Assembly (NCBI GenBank): GCA_023014335.1
Contig: JAECYW010000023.1
Location: 682,001-746,000, forward strand
Source of the DNA: Galerina marginata
Lineage: Eukaryota > Basidiomycota > Agaricomycetes > Agaricales > Galerinaceae
DNA length: 64,000 nt
Reading direction: 5' to 3'
Below are positions 22,473 to 33,926 of the stretch, in pieces. Below the pieces are notes generated by a model. It was not told the origin of the DNA. It did not search any database and worked only from the letters and a program-made list of their open reading frames with translations. How positions within the stretch are numbered: position 1 is the first letter of the stretch; every line of letters begins with the position of its first letter. The position numbers and the translations under genes are program-made.

Positions 22473-25400
22473 ATGGGCCGCTTCGCTCGGCGGACAAGGC
22501 TGCCAGCCAGCGGCGCGATCATTTTCTACGGTCGATCCGGAACTACAACAAACCCCGTTGTTCCTACTACCGCTACCTCTCCGTCTTCCAACACCCTCGG
22601 TCAATCGATCTCTGAGAAAGTGGACTCCAACCGGGATGTCGGGAACTTAAATGAGGGCGCCCTACTTGCACACGACCTGAGCCCCGAATCTTTGAAGCCT
22701 GCCTTGGATCCCGTCGGTCAAACCTTTTTACCACTTCCTAGTCAAACACTCGAAAAACGTGGCAGCGCTACCGGCCAGGCCGTTCTTCGTCTTGTGAAGG
22801 ATGTTCTAGATGCATTCGCGGAAGTGCCTTATGTCAAGATTGTGGTCACTGTGGTTCAAGAAATCATTACAATCTCTGATGTGCGTAATCCTCTTTGCAC
22901 CGTGCTTTATTGACACCAAAACCTTGGTCTATCCAGGAAATCCAAGAAAATAAAAACAAAAGCAAAGAACTTGTTGGGAAAGTCATGATCTACGCTCGCG
23001 TTGTGTTCGAAGCATTGTTGATTATCCACAAGCAAACATCCAAGGACTTATCTGCAATCAAAGAGGATTTGATGCAAATCGCCAGGTTAAATTCCTTTCA
23101 CGTTGCCTAATCGATTTACGATGTTAACCTTTACCAGTGTTCTCCAGTCCATATACGACTCGCTGCAACATTTTATGACCTCGAAATCCATGTCGCGCCT
23201 TAATCGTTTGCTTTATCGAGATGACATTGCTTCCACACTGGCGGAACAAGATCGAAGGCTGGACACCACAATCACAGCATTCCAGGTGCAAAAAATGTTA
23301 GGGTATTTATAAAGGAAGCTGACATCCTTTTGAAGTTCAAATCCTCCATTGTACTTCGTTCTGGCAGCGAAAAAATCAACGAAGAAAAAGTGAGTATTTG
23401 AAATATTGCATATTGGGCTTCTGTGAAATTTTATGGTCAAGCATATTTTAGAAGCTACAGCACCATCTGTTCGCTCTCGCAAAATGCAAGGCTTACGAGC
23501 AAAGCCACAGATTATGTTTGGACGGACCAAAGAAATCGATGCTATCGTTCATGCCTTTCTGCCCGGTCGAGCAGAGGACGAGGTTGAACATCACACTCCC
23601 CCGCGGATCTGCATCTTAGGCTCTGGGGGTATTGGGAAAACCACTTTGGCGTTATTCATCCTGCATCATGAACTCATTTGCGAAAAGTTCGGTGAACACC
23701 GGGTCTTTGTATCTTGCGAGGCTGCCACTTCGCCTGAGCTCTTCCTTAGCGAATTGGCCACTTCTCTCGAAATTGTTGTGGAGGACGTAAAAGGTAACAT
23801 ACTTGATGCCATTCTGCGGCGTCTTAAACAAACTACTACTCTGCTTATCCTGGACAACTTCGAGACGACATGGGACCCTACACAAAGCCGGTCTGAAGTT
23901 GAGCAATTGCTCACAGAAATCACTTCTCTTCAAACGGTCGCTTTGATTCTAACGATGCGTGGCTCTCAACAACCAGCGGGAACTAGATGGTCACAAATAC
24001 TTCCTCCTCTGCAACCAATCGACATGGATTCTGCTGTCTCCATCTTCAAAGCGATTGCACACAAAGTCGACAAACATGCCACTGATCTTATCAAAGCCGT
24101 GGATTGTGTTCCATTGGCTGTCACCCTTCTCGCTAATTTAGCAGCAGTTGACGGAGAAACTACCGAGGCTCTATGGTCCCGATGGGAAGAGGAAAGCACT
24201 GCAATGATCGAGAATGGTGGACAAAACCGATTGAACAGCTTAGAGGCATCGATCCAGCTGTCTTTATCCGGCCCTCGGATGCAGCACGACCCCAGTGCCT
24301 TGCTATTTCTAAGCGTCATTTCATCCCTACCCGATGGAATGTCACCTGACACACTACGCCTTTGTGAGAAGGGTCTAGTTGGTGTTGGGTCCATCAAGAA
24401 AGCTGTATCCACCTTACGGCAGAACGCACTTGTGTACGAAGACGCGAACAAAAATTTGCGTATGCTGAGTCCCATCCGACTCGTTGTTTATGCACGACAT
24501 CCCCCCTCATCCAAATCAAAGGACTTCCTCCACAATCACTTCATAAATTTGGCCCTACAAGGAACTTCATACCACGATCCAATAATCCGTTCTCGACTCC
24601 GACGAGAGACCAATAACATCAGTGCGATTTTATTGGATGCTTTAGGGTCCTCCACGGCACAGAATTTGCCCGAACTTGTTCATGCGACGCTCAGTTTCTG
24701 TCACTTCACCTACGTTTCTGGAAAAGGGTCAACACAGGCTCTCGCTCGTGCGATTGAGAAATTGGAGGCTTTGAACGTGTTGCCGGTTCCAATTGTACCT
24801 CCAGTCACGCGTGTTACCTGGAAAAAAGGCGCTTTGCACAGAGCTTTCGCGGGGATGGTGAAACTAAAACCTGTGATGTCTTCCGTAGTAGAGACACCGT
24901 CCAGCGTCGACCCGACGCTCAAACTGCGAGCGGATTGCTTAGGTTGTTGGGGTCAGTTACTTAGTCGGCAATCCGAATTTGAACTCGCCAAAGAAAAGTT
25001 TGAATTGGCGAGGGAGCTGCACAGCGAAGCCGGGGACATGGCAGGGGAGGCGTATGACCTGCTAAATATCGGGTTGTTGTTGGCCAACGACGGAGATGCA
25101 GGGGAGGCATTGGAGACATTTCAAACAGCACTCGAACTCCGGGACAAGATCGGCGACAAGGCAGGAAAGGCGTACGACCTCCTTGGCGCTGGCCATGCCT
25201 ATCGAGATTTGGGTCAATTTCCTGATGCAGAAGAAACATTCACGACTGCCGCTCAACTTTTTGCAGAGCTGGATGACAACTCTGGTCAAGCCGCAGCATT
25301 GAATGGGCTGGCGACGGTTATGCTCTCTCTGTCAAGGTGTTCCGAGGCAGCTAAATATTTCATGGAAGCCACCCAGCTCAGCATTACCATAGGTGATGTC

Positions 25401-26546
25401 ATCGGGGAAGCAGATAATGTCGCCGGGATCGCGGTCACGCTTCTTCTACGTTCCCGCTTTTTGGAGGCGCAAACGACGATCGAAAAGGCAATGGCGCTTC
25501 GGCACCCCATAGTCGATCCCGATCATCTTCACGTACTTGGGAGAATAAGTATGGCAAGAGACAACTACAAACGAGCCAAAGTTTACCTCACTAGCTCACT
25601 TTCTTATCACGAAGATATTGGCGACATTCGCGGGCAAGCTGATGACCTCCTCTATCTCTGTTTTATCGAGATTCATCACGGAAACTATAAACGAGCTGAT
25701 ACTCTGGCCTCGCAACTTATGCAGAAAGCACGGCATAATGCCGTGACGGTAGCAGAAACCAGGGTTTTAGAAGCTCAAGTAATGATTTACTCCCTCCAAT
25801 TCTTTCAAGCCTCGTATTACCTAAAGGATGCATATACCACCTTCGAAACAGCTGGATGCACGCTGGGACAGGCACAGTGTCTCTATGTCCACGCCATCCT
25901 ACATCTTCGTCGGTCACGGTTGGACAAGGCAATGGAGATGCTGACCCAGGCTCTCGACCTTCATGCCGAAGTGGGGAGTGTTCAAGGGCAAGCGGACGAT
26001 TTGAACAAAATCTGCGAGACCCTCATGCTGCAAGGCGCAATTGACGAACCGATAACACTAATCGCCGAAGCATTGGCACTCCACATCCAGATCAATGACA
26101 GATCTGGGCAAGGAGACGATTTATACATCCAGGCGTCCCTCTTCCTCGCCCAACGTAGGTTTGCGGATGCTGAGTTTGCGATCCGGAAAGCTCTCGAATT
26201 GCATGCGGCCTCTGAATCGAGGTATGGCATCGCTCGTGACCACGCATCTTTAAGCAACATTATCTGGCTACGCCAGCGTCAAGAGAAGCAGAGTCCCGAA
26301 ATACGCGAGGGTCATCCAGAGGACCCCTTTGTGCACCTCAGGAAAGCGCTGGAACTCTTCAGGGAAATGGGTGCTGTCGGCGAGTTTCATGAATGCAGGG
26401 AACAGAAGCGACTTATGAGAGGCAAGAAGCGGAGGGATCGCAAGGCTGTTCATGTGCCGGACTGGAATACCACCTCAGACGACGAGGACCACAATGTTAA
26501 TTGGCAATATGCGGATTATTCGGATGATTCCCAGGACTCGTATTAA
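22473..26546 (+). CDS. NLR-type protein: MLKL/HeLo-like N-terminus, NB-ARC, TPR array
   Basis: Exons 22473-22880, 22937-23085, 23138-23285, 23336-23389 and 23442-26546 give 1287 residues. Residues 1-110 are low-complexity. Residues 110-250 form an amphipathic helical bundle (VLDAFAEVPYVKIVVTVV, RLNRLLYRDDIASTL) resembling the MLKL/HeLo-type death domains seen in agaricomycete NLRs. The nucleotide-binding part has a P-loop GSGGIGKTT (313-321), kinase-2 LLILDNFE (about 387-394), LILTMRG and VPLAVTLLANL. About ten TPR units of 40 residues (each with GD..GEA-type turns) follow from about 750 to 1205, with an acidic tail. Fungal NLRs sense non-self and trigger cell death. All motifs look intact. 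The 50-nt intron 23286-23335 is needed to keep frame. It lies 430 bp after the RdRP on the same strand. Confidence 0.92.
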
Positions 26547-26605
26547 ACGTTTGGATTTACATTATTTTGTCGGTTTGAAAGACGGGAAAGCAGACGAGAA
26601 CAATA

Positions 26606-27552
26606 CTAATATGCGATGCTTACACACTTGTTCTCAAACTCTGCCCACCTATTAAGCACTGCATCTGCGATGAAGTGCGCGACATCTTTCCTAGACACCG
26701 TCCAGGCGCCTAACTCTTTCTCCGAAACCCGATATGCACCTCCACTCTTTCCTGGTTTTTCGGCCAAGCATTCCCCATCGGTCAAAAGCGCAGGTCGAAT
26801 GACAAGCACTCGTTTTAGAGACCCGGCCTCTGGAAGTCCTTCACAATTTTTCCAGTCGGAACCCATCATAGCCTCGTCCGGCTCTCCGTCGTCTTTCGCA
26901 TTCCACGGCCAGCCAGCGCAATGAGCGACCAGACGTTCCGCGCCGACTTTGTCTTTATGAGGCACTGCTAGGAGATATCCGTATAATGGCTTCAAAAGCA
27001 ACGGCAGAGCCGCGTGCGATGTCCGTGTTAAACCTGTCGACGAGATGGTGATGATCCGTGGTTGGGGCCCCGTCTTGGGCATCGTTGTCAGTGCATTGAA
27101 AAGGGATTGGGTAACGAGATTGGCCGGCTCTATGACGAAGCCCTTGGTTAGGCTAAATTTGGGTGTACCGCCTGGAAAGAAATCCGATTGATGAGACTGA
27201 TATAGATGGTAGAGTGAGCAACACCTACCCACTGTAAAGAGCAAGAGATCGACGTTTCCGTGCTTCGTTGACTCGTCCCAGGAGTGCTGCACGTTTTCTT
27301 TAACGAGAGCGTCGCCTTTCACGAGATGAGCCTTTCCAGATTTGACATATTTTTGGATCACTTCGTCTGAGTCGAACGCTGCTGGTGAGCGCAAGAGGAA
27401 TGTGACGGTGGCTCCTGCTTCTACAAGTACCCAGCAAAAATAAGCGCCGTTCACAGCAATGGCAAGACGAAGAAGCCCGTACCGAGAAGACGGACTGATG
27501 AGAAATATCCGATATTGCGAGACGCGCCAATGGCGAGGACGTTCAGAGACAT
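26606..27552 (-). CDS. NAD(P)-binding Rossmann-fold protein (atypical SDR/NmrA-like)
   Basis: Exons 27552-27483, 27420-27229 and 27171-26606 encode 275 residues. The start MSLNVLAIGASRNIGYFSS carries the GxSxxIG dinucleotide loop of atypical short-chain dehydrogenases, followed by a beta strand and ATVTFLLRSP, where Arg would read NADP phosphate. IITISSTGLTR and VLVIRPALLTDGE match the later Rossmann strand and the conserved RPA/RPG segment of NmrA-like proteins. There is no clear YxxxK pair, so it may be a redox-sensing or non-catalytic member rather than a dehydrogenase. It converges on the NLR gene, with only 59 bp between stop codons. Cytosolic; no signal peptide. Confidence 0.85.
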
Positions 27553-28306
27553 GGTGTTTTGAGCAAAAAGGTCTTTTGGATACGGACCGGAAGATACGTG
27601 GTGTAGTTGAGTCGCGAGCTCAACCCCTTTTTATATGTCGGGAAGGGATCCCGGATGGCAATCACTCGATAATTCCGACTCGGAGTGATGGACCTGACGC
27701 GATCAGTACGGCAGCTCAATGCGCAGCAGATACTATGAACACTGACAAGGTTTCTTGAAACAGCTGTATGGGCAGTGTTGCAGGATGCGATGCCGACTTA
27801 CTCTGAGATATTTACTCTGCGGCGGTTGATCCCATCGCATGGACTCGTGTGGATGGAGAAAATCAGCCAAGCGACACCACCTTTTCACCGAGAAGAACAT
27901 GGTATGTCAGCATTCATAAATCCTGGATGATGCAAAACTGCATCGATATCCACCAACGCCAAGTCTCGTCATGTACGCGCAAGAGCGCCGACTGAATGAA
28001 TTACAATAACATAAGCGTACACTACGGTCTGACAATGATGCGATGAAAACGACTGACACGAGAAATAAATTTGGAGAGCGGCATGAACGATTAAGTCCTG
28101 ATCGTAGTTGAAAGTAAACATGAACGGATAAGGCGGGGACGAGAACACGGAGGCGCATGAAGGTGTAGGTTAAAAAAATTAAGGTGACCAACTGGTCTTC
28201 ATGGCGAAGTAGTCGATGCTACACAAGGGGAAATGCAAGAAGTACCGTGTCCCAATTATTGAAAATTAATCCTGCTGAGGAGATAATACACTTCTCACTT
28301 CATCTT
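27553..28306. other. Intergenic 754 bp, no gene seen
   Basis: Upstream DNA of the Rossmann-fold gene and downstream DNA of the Gln-rich regulator. Short ORFs on both strands lack domain character or codon structure. Nothing distinctive was found. Confidence 0.5.
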
Positions 28307-29535
28307 TCAACCTGTCGAAGGAGACCCAGTTGTAAGAAGCTCGTCGAACAGGGATGCGGATGTCTCACTTTTGGTTGTGCTACTGGTGCTGGTGCTGTTA
28401 CCGTTCGTTCCGAGATGGGGGTCGATAGAGTCTGTGGGTGCAGAGCCGGAACCGCTCGACGGTGTGGTCGCAGATGCTGTCTGGTTTTCGCTAAAATTAT
28501 TCCTGAAAGGCGTAGGAACTATAATAGATCGGTGGAAACGTGCGCGGAAGTCACTTCCGGCTTGACTTGGGTCGGCCGGACCGGGACCGTTTGGGTGAGG
28601 AAAGGGATGTGCAGGAGGAGCTTGGGGGTCGTGTTGACCCATTTCGACGCCGTACGGAGGTGGTAGGCCTGGAGGCTGACCGCCGTTTTTTGCGACTTGT
28701 TCAGCATAGTGCATGCGGCGCTAAAGTAAAAATGATCAATTTCCTTTTATGAAATGCTTCCGTATTTACATACCTGGTGATCCCAGCGATCCCATGCCTC
28801 GGCGATGATGGGCTCCAATGAAGCCAACTCTTCGTTCGACATGCCCAGTGTCCTCAACAGATGTTGCTTGAGCAACGGAGCACATGAAAAGGAGAGCAAG
28901 AGAGTCGAAGCAAAGGTCTGTCCGCCAAGAGGTGCTCCTTGGGGAAAGGGCGGCTCATGTTGTGGCATAGGCGGGTGCGGCGGAGGAAGTTGCTGATGCA
29001 ATTCGGGTGGCAAAACCTGGTGATACGCACCATCGGGAGCAGCACGGTAGTGAATCTCCTCCATGCCTGGTATAATGTCGTTGCCCATCTCGACGCCCAA
29101 CTCGCGCATTCGTCGTTGTTTCACCAGCATTCGGTGCTTACGCTGTCTTTCACGGGCGGCCGCACGGACCCGATCTCTTCGTATAATCTCTTCCGGAGTG
29201 AGGTCCGGCGCTGGGTACTCTTGCTGCTGCTGTTGAGGCGGCTGCTGCGGTGGTGGTTGCTGTGGCTGTGGTGGCTGTTGCTGTTGCAATTGGTGCTGCG
29301 CGGCAGCCTGTGCCTGCTGCTGCTGTTGTTGAAGAGCTGCTGCGTGCTGACGTTGGTTTTCCGCGCCTGAAGAAAAGGCCATGATGCCCATACCAGCATT
29401 CCTGCGATCTCTCTCGCGCTTTCTGCGTTGTCTCTCCGCCGCCTTCTCGCGCTTGATCTTCTGGCTTTCCGTCTCTGACTCCCTGGGTCGTCTGCGGGAT
29501 GTGCTGGGCGTCTCGCTATGCATACTTGTGTCCAT
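28307..29535 (-). CDS. Gln/Pro-rich basic protein, putative transcription regulator
   Basis: Exons 29535-28774 and 28720-28307 (53-nt intron) encode 391 residues. Two highly basic segments are visible: about residues 19-45 (KREKAAERQRRKRERDRR) and about 115-145 (ARERQRKHRMLVKQRRMREL). Between them lies a tract of repeated Gln with Pro and Ala (about residues 65-108), encoded by CAG/CAA-type repeats at 29210-29340. The C-terminal half is rich in Pro, then Ser/Thr. The basic segments look like DNA-binding basic regions, but no leucine zipper follows, so bZIP is not supported. I recall related agaricomycete hypothetical proteins with the second basic segment; function unproven. Start chosen at MDTSMHSETPS, the first ATG in frame. 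Confidence 0.8.
29210..29340. repeat. Trinucleotide (CTG/TTG) tract coding poly-Gln
   Basis: Plus strand shows runs of TGC TGC TGT TG units, which on the minus strand code Gln tracts inside the putative regulator. Mixed CAG and CAA codons and inserted Pro codons indicate an old, partly stabilised tract. Confidence 0.7.
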
Positions 29536-29947
29536 CAGTGGCAAAGAGGGATTTCTTCCTTCCCCTGAATCTATTTCTCCCTGGTAATATCCACTATGCC
29601 TGCAGCTTTCTCAGTATTCTGGTACGGCTGGGCGTGATGCTGTGTGACCTGCGCGACGGCTTTGCGGGGGTGGACAGTGACAATATCGTGACGGACAGTG
29701 ACGGGAGGTGTAGGAGGTGTTGTCACAAGAGATTCTCCAACGTTGATAACACGAAGCCCGTGGGAATACTTTCCTGAAACATTTCACTCCGCTCCATTTT
29801 CCGCTTCAAGCTTGTCAACCAAAATACTTTCTGGACCTCTCGGGCAGGTATTATCATCGTTTTATTTATCGGCATCGTTAAAATGTAAGATGCTACGTTG
29901 TAAGAATCCACCATTGTTCTTCTACAAAATTACCCTCCACTGTAAAC
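29536..29947. other. Intergenic 412 bp
   Basis: Promoter side of the Gln-rich regulator and 3' flank of the minus-strand F-box gene that ends at 29948. No coding signal or distinct repeat was seen. Confidence 0.5.
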
Positions 29948-31915
29948 TTACCATTGCTCCGAGTCGTCTTCCATCGCTTTCACCTTATCGACATAGGTTT
30001 CGATCTCGGCCAGATCCATTTGAAAGATTCCATCGTCATATTCAAGCCAGATGGTTGGGACTCTTAGCACCGACAGCCTCGCGGCCTTCTTTTTCTTGCG
30101 ATACTCGAGCCAACACCAGGTCCTCCCAACGTTTGGACAAGTCGACAACGGCCAGTAACCGAAAACCGAAAGAGAGGGCCATGCGGGTAACTTGCCGAAT
30201 ATCCTCTCGGCTCTGCATAGTTCCTTGAACAAATCGTACTGCACTTGAATAAGGCGTATTCTCCTGTGGGGGCAACTCGAGTTGTCGCTAAAAAAAACCC
30301 CGTTGCCTCGGCTCGTCGACTCGACGGTTACCGCGTCGTCTTCGGCGTCCCAACTGGAGTCGCAGACACGATCTGCGGGGACAATCTGTAGGTACCAATC
30401 TGGGTCTTGTTGTCCTGGGTCGTCCGCCTCCCTTTCGTTAAAGACATAAGCCTCTATCATCTTCAAGTGATCCTGGTCTCCAGCAAAGTGAATCCAGACA
30501 TTCAAGATTTGAAGGTTGGGACATAATTTCATGAAATAAAAATAGCTTTCATATCCGAAAAAGCAATCATGAATCTCAAGAGTCGTGATAGATGGGAGGA
30601 TGTTCAGCGCATCGATGTTGAGCTGCATGATAGTACGGTCGTCGGCGACCACTGCGCAGGTTAAGGTCAGACTCTCCAGATTGTCAGCCACGAGCTTGGT
30701 TAGGATGATATCCGGATACATGATTTCGTCATCATAAGGAGCCCAGTCAATGCAAAAAAATCGCAAACGAGGCGCGTTAAGCGGACCAAGGTCGTTCGGC
30801 TCGCCATTAACCAAACCACTGGCAGCTGCTAGAAAGTCGAACATGCAGCCTGTTATCATCAAATCCTCGAGGTTGGGCAACGAGAAGATTTGCTTTAGCT
30901 CATGCCACTTCAAGGTAGGAGGTGTGTGGCTGCCAAGACCTGGCGGTGTGGCCTCACAGATGTGGAGTAGTCTGAGGCGCCAGTGCAGAGGTGGTAGTAA
31001 GTAGCGAACAGCATCATTGTTCATTACGATAGACTGCAAGAGAGGGGCGCCGTTCTGAAAGGTTCGCTCATGCAATTCTCCATCTAAGTTGTCACCTATG
31101 CACTCTTCTTCAATGATTTGCATAACGGGGTTGGCAACTCCTAGCAGTGATATGTGTTCTAGTAAGGGAGCCCTGGCCTTTTCAAGACGATCCTTGAGTT
31201 TGTCGAACCAGTACGAATCAAATGTAGCAGTGAAATTAATCTGGCGCCAGCGGGATATTTGAGAAAAGACTGCCTCGAAGAGGCAAAGCGCCCTCTTTCC
31301 ATCGAAGTGGATGAAAAGGTCAAGAGGCCGCGTCCCGGATCGCTTGATGTACGCCTTCACCATTTTGACGGTGCCGTTGTCCGTAGTTTTGAAGCCGGGA
31401 GGAGTGGCGACCACTGTCCACAAACTGGTATCAGATAGGGCGATGCGCCTCCAAGATCTTGCTACATGGGAAAGTCTGACGGGCATCCGAACGCGTCTCC
31501 AGGTCGAGTTCGGGTACATCTCGTGGAGGCATTCACGGAATATTTCTTGGTGAAGTTCATGAGGAAGGCTCTGGAAGACGTCCGGTGGCTCGGGTTCTGG
31601 TGCGCGAGTCGGTGTGTGTGGCATTAGGTGGCATCCTGCGGCTGGGTGGGGAATATAGAGCTTACCGGGTTCCAAGTCAGTGGCATTGTTGCGTTGAGTT
31701 CTTTTCCTCTTGACCATAGGGAGAGGGGTTCGAGGGGTTGAAGTTTGAGTTCGGTTATCGTAGTATGGCACTGGTTTTAAAGTAACCTTCTTCGTCGGTT
31801 GTAAATATGCCAATACTTCTATGGGCCATGGGCGTGATCTACTATCATCTAGGAGTATCCAAGTGTAGTGATGTACGGGGTGGCACATAAGGCAAGCGTA
31901 CAAAGAACACCGCAT
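29948..31915 (-). CDS. F-box domain protein with LRR-like C-terminus
   Basis: Single-exon reading frame on the minus strand, 655 residues from the ATG at 31915. The F-box is at about residues 118-170: LPHELHQEIFRECL, then RLSHVARSWRRIALSDTSLW, the standard basidiomycete F-box pattern (LPxEL, VCRxWRxIAxxTPxLW). The remainder (LKWHELKQIFSLPNLEDL, LVADNLESLTLTC, CPNLQILNVWI) has irregular leucine-rich repeats. F-box proteins bind Skp1 and present substrates to SCF ligases. It is unrelated in detail to the tandem F-box-like genes at 5.8-11 kb. The N-terminal 75 residues before MVKRKRTQRN are odd for this family; translation may start there (about 31707), or an upstream intron may be missed. The frame can be extended without ATG to 31942. 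Confidence 0.85.
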   Translation of the reverse strand: MRCSLYACLMCHPVHHYTWILLDDSRSRPWPIEVLAYLQPTKKVTLKPVPYYDNRTQTSTPRTPLPMVKRKRTQRNNATDLEPGKLYIPHPAAGCHLMPHTPTRAPEPEPPDVFQSLPHELHQEIFRECLHEMYPNSTWRRVRMPVRLSHVARSWRRIALSDTSLWTVVATPPGFKTTDNGTVKMVKAYIKRSGTRPLDLFIHFDGKRALCLFEAVFSQISRWRQINFTATFDSYWFDKLKDRLEKARAPLLEHISLLGVANPVMQIIEEECIGDNLDGELHERTFQNGAPLLQSIVMNNDAVRYLLPPLHWRLRLLHICEATPPGLGSHTPPTLKWHELKQIFSLPNLEDLMITGCMFDFLAAASGLVNGEPNDLGPLNAPRLRFFCIDWAPYDDEIMYPDIILTKLVADNLESLTLTCAVVADDRTIMQLNIDALNILPSITTLEIHDCFFGYESYFYFMKLCPNLQILNVWIHFAGDQDHLKMIEAYVFNEREADDPGQQDPDWYLQIVPADRVCDSSWDAEDDAVTVESTSRGNGVFFSDNSSCPHRRIRLIQVQYDLFKELCRAERIFGKLPAWPSLSVFGYWPLSTCPNVGRTWCWLEYRKKKKAARLSVLRVPTIWLEYDDGIFQMDLAEIETYVDKVKAMEDDSEQW

Positions 31916-32574
31916 GTTTGATTGACCACTGAGCCCTGACAACGCGCAGAGTCAACGGAAGGAAGGTCAAGAACACGAAATTGCAACCTACGTCACCTTC
32001 TTGTTAAATATAGGGTCACTACGACGTTTTTGCAAGAAAATGCGTTCAACACTGTGTAGTACTGTGTAAAAGACATATCATAAGCTCTCTCAATCGACCA
32101 GGAAATAAGCGCTCACTTTCCAAAACTTTATTGTCTATCCCATCGTGGTGCAATTTGGCCCTCTTTCAGTAGATGTCGCTCCGGCACTCTAGTTCTCTCC
32201 ATGCATGAATAACGCGCCACCGGTGCTGGAGCTGAAATTGGAGGTCATGAATAACTGGCTGCCCACAATCCGCGCAATGGTTTCAAGTTGACGTCGAGGA
32301 AGAGGTTCCTAGGATGTGCTTAGGGCACAGGATGGAGAATGTGAGTTGGGATTGAGCAAGGATTGAGCCCAGGTTGGTCGGAAGCAACTCTGACCGGCAG
32401 TCGTCGGACCGGAGCTCCTGACCATTCCCATCGACATCGACGTTGGCTTCCTCTCCTTCATCAGTGGCACAACAACGTGGTCGTATTCTACTCTGCCCCC
32501 CTGTGCGCACTATCTCTGGCTAAAATCTAGCTAATACTATTGGACCACTAAACTCGTCTGTAAATAACGGACAA
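31916..32574. other. Divergent promoter region, 659 bp
   Basis: Lies between the minus-strand F-box gene and the plus-strand acylpyruvase gene, so it should hold both promoters. Only short ORFs of no recognisable kind. No clear TATA box beside either start. Confidence 0.45.
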
Positions 32575-33730
32575 ATGGCTTCCTCATTCGTCCGGACTGG
32601 AAAGAAGGTATGGACATCGTATCATATCTTAATAATGGCCATTGAGGTTGTTAAATGACTATTTTGTTCCTATCGAATTTTGCTTAGATTGTTGCCATTG
32701 GGAGGAACTACGCGGCGCATGCGAAGGAACTGAACAATGCTGTGCCCAAGGAGCCATTCTTCTTCCTTAAGCCAACGTCGAGTTACCTTCCTTCTGGCGG
32801 CAGGCTGGAGATTCCGCAGGGAATTGTGGCCCACCACGAAGGTTTGTCCTTTCTTTATAAAGCTAGCTATGTTCGACTACGATTCCGAAAACTGCGAATA
32901 ATCTCGCAATTTAACGGCTTTCGTCTCCCTCCCTATTCTCATTCCGGAGATGAATTAATTTACTCAAACATATATCCGCAGTGGAGCTAGGGATTGTCGT
33001 AGGGAAGGGTGGAAGGGATATCCCTCAAGCTAATGCCGAGTCCCACATTGCAGGCTACAGTGCGTGAACGTTCTGCCTACATAACATTCAGCGAAGGCTA
33101 ACTTTTCTGTCCACCTGTTCCTTGACCATGTTAACCAAGTAAGCTTTGGCCGTGGATATGACTGCCCGAAACCTGCAAGATAAGGTGCGCAAGGCTGGCC
33201 TCCCCTGGTCGGCGGCGAAAGGTTTCGATACCTTCACTCCCATCGGGTAAGTTTACTATGTTTGCTTCAGAACTAATGCTCATGGTGTACCTCCTAAATT
33301 CGTCAGACAGTTTCTTCCAAAAGATGCAGTAAAAGATGCTCACGATCTCAGGCTCTCTCTCAAGGTGACTTGATGCCATGTCTCTTTCTCCTAGGCTAAC
33401 CTTGCACCAGATCAATGGAATCGTAAAGCAGGACGGCACCACGGCCGACATGATATTCCGTATACCCCGTCTAATCGAACACGTCTCTTCCATCATGTCG
33501 CTGGAGGTGGGTTCTCAATAACGATCATGACATGCTTGGTAGTCTGTTCTAAATCCGCTTCAAAATAGGAAGAAGATGTGATTCTAACAGGTACACCATC
33601 TGGGGTTGGACCTGTTGTGCCAGGCGATAAAGTCGAGTGTGTACTCACAGAAGCAGGAGGCAAGGAACTTCTGTCGCTTGACTTTGAGGCAGTTCAACGC
33701 GAAGGCGGTTATCACTTCCAACAAGATTAA
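32575..33730 (+). CDS. Fumarylacetoacetate hydrolase family protein (FAHD1-like acylpyruvase)
   Basis: Seven exons: 32575-32607, 32688-32841, 32982-33059, 33144-33246, 33307-33364, 33411-33506, 33569-33730; 227 residues, the usual size for FAHD1. Family marks are [16 protein letters not shown] at the start, [30 protein letters not shown] (metal-binding His/Glu), the acidic residue of [31 protein letters not shown] and [18 protein letters not shown]. Human FAHD1 hydrolyses acylpyruvates and decarboxylates oxaloacetate in mitochondria. No strong mitochondrial presequence is seen here, although the N-terminus [11 protein letters not shown] is short and basic. The ATG follows GGACAA directly, and the first exon codes only 11 residues. 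Confidence 0.93.
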
Positions 33731-33926
33731 ATCAGCGCGGTGAAATTGTTTACCACATCTAGGAATTGATCTGCTATCCAATAATATCATGAATCAAAGG
33801 GTCATTTCAATGTCGTCAAGTGTAACAGGCTACAGCTGGGCATGCCAGTACTACTACAACAAGTATATATATGAGTATAAGTAGGAGGAATGAGTACCAA
33901 TGGAGATTCTACACTTGATGATCTGC

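Noticed and set aside
23280..23340. Apparent frameshift at an A-run in the NLR gene
   Set aside because: A canonical 50-nt intron 23286-23335 (GTGCAA...TTGAAG) restores frame; no pseudogene or programmed frameshift is needed.
32283..32510. Minus-strand 75-codon ORF as a possible pheromone precursor
   Set aside because: Does not end in a CaaX box and lacks a receptor or homeodomain neighbour.
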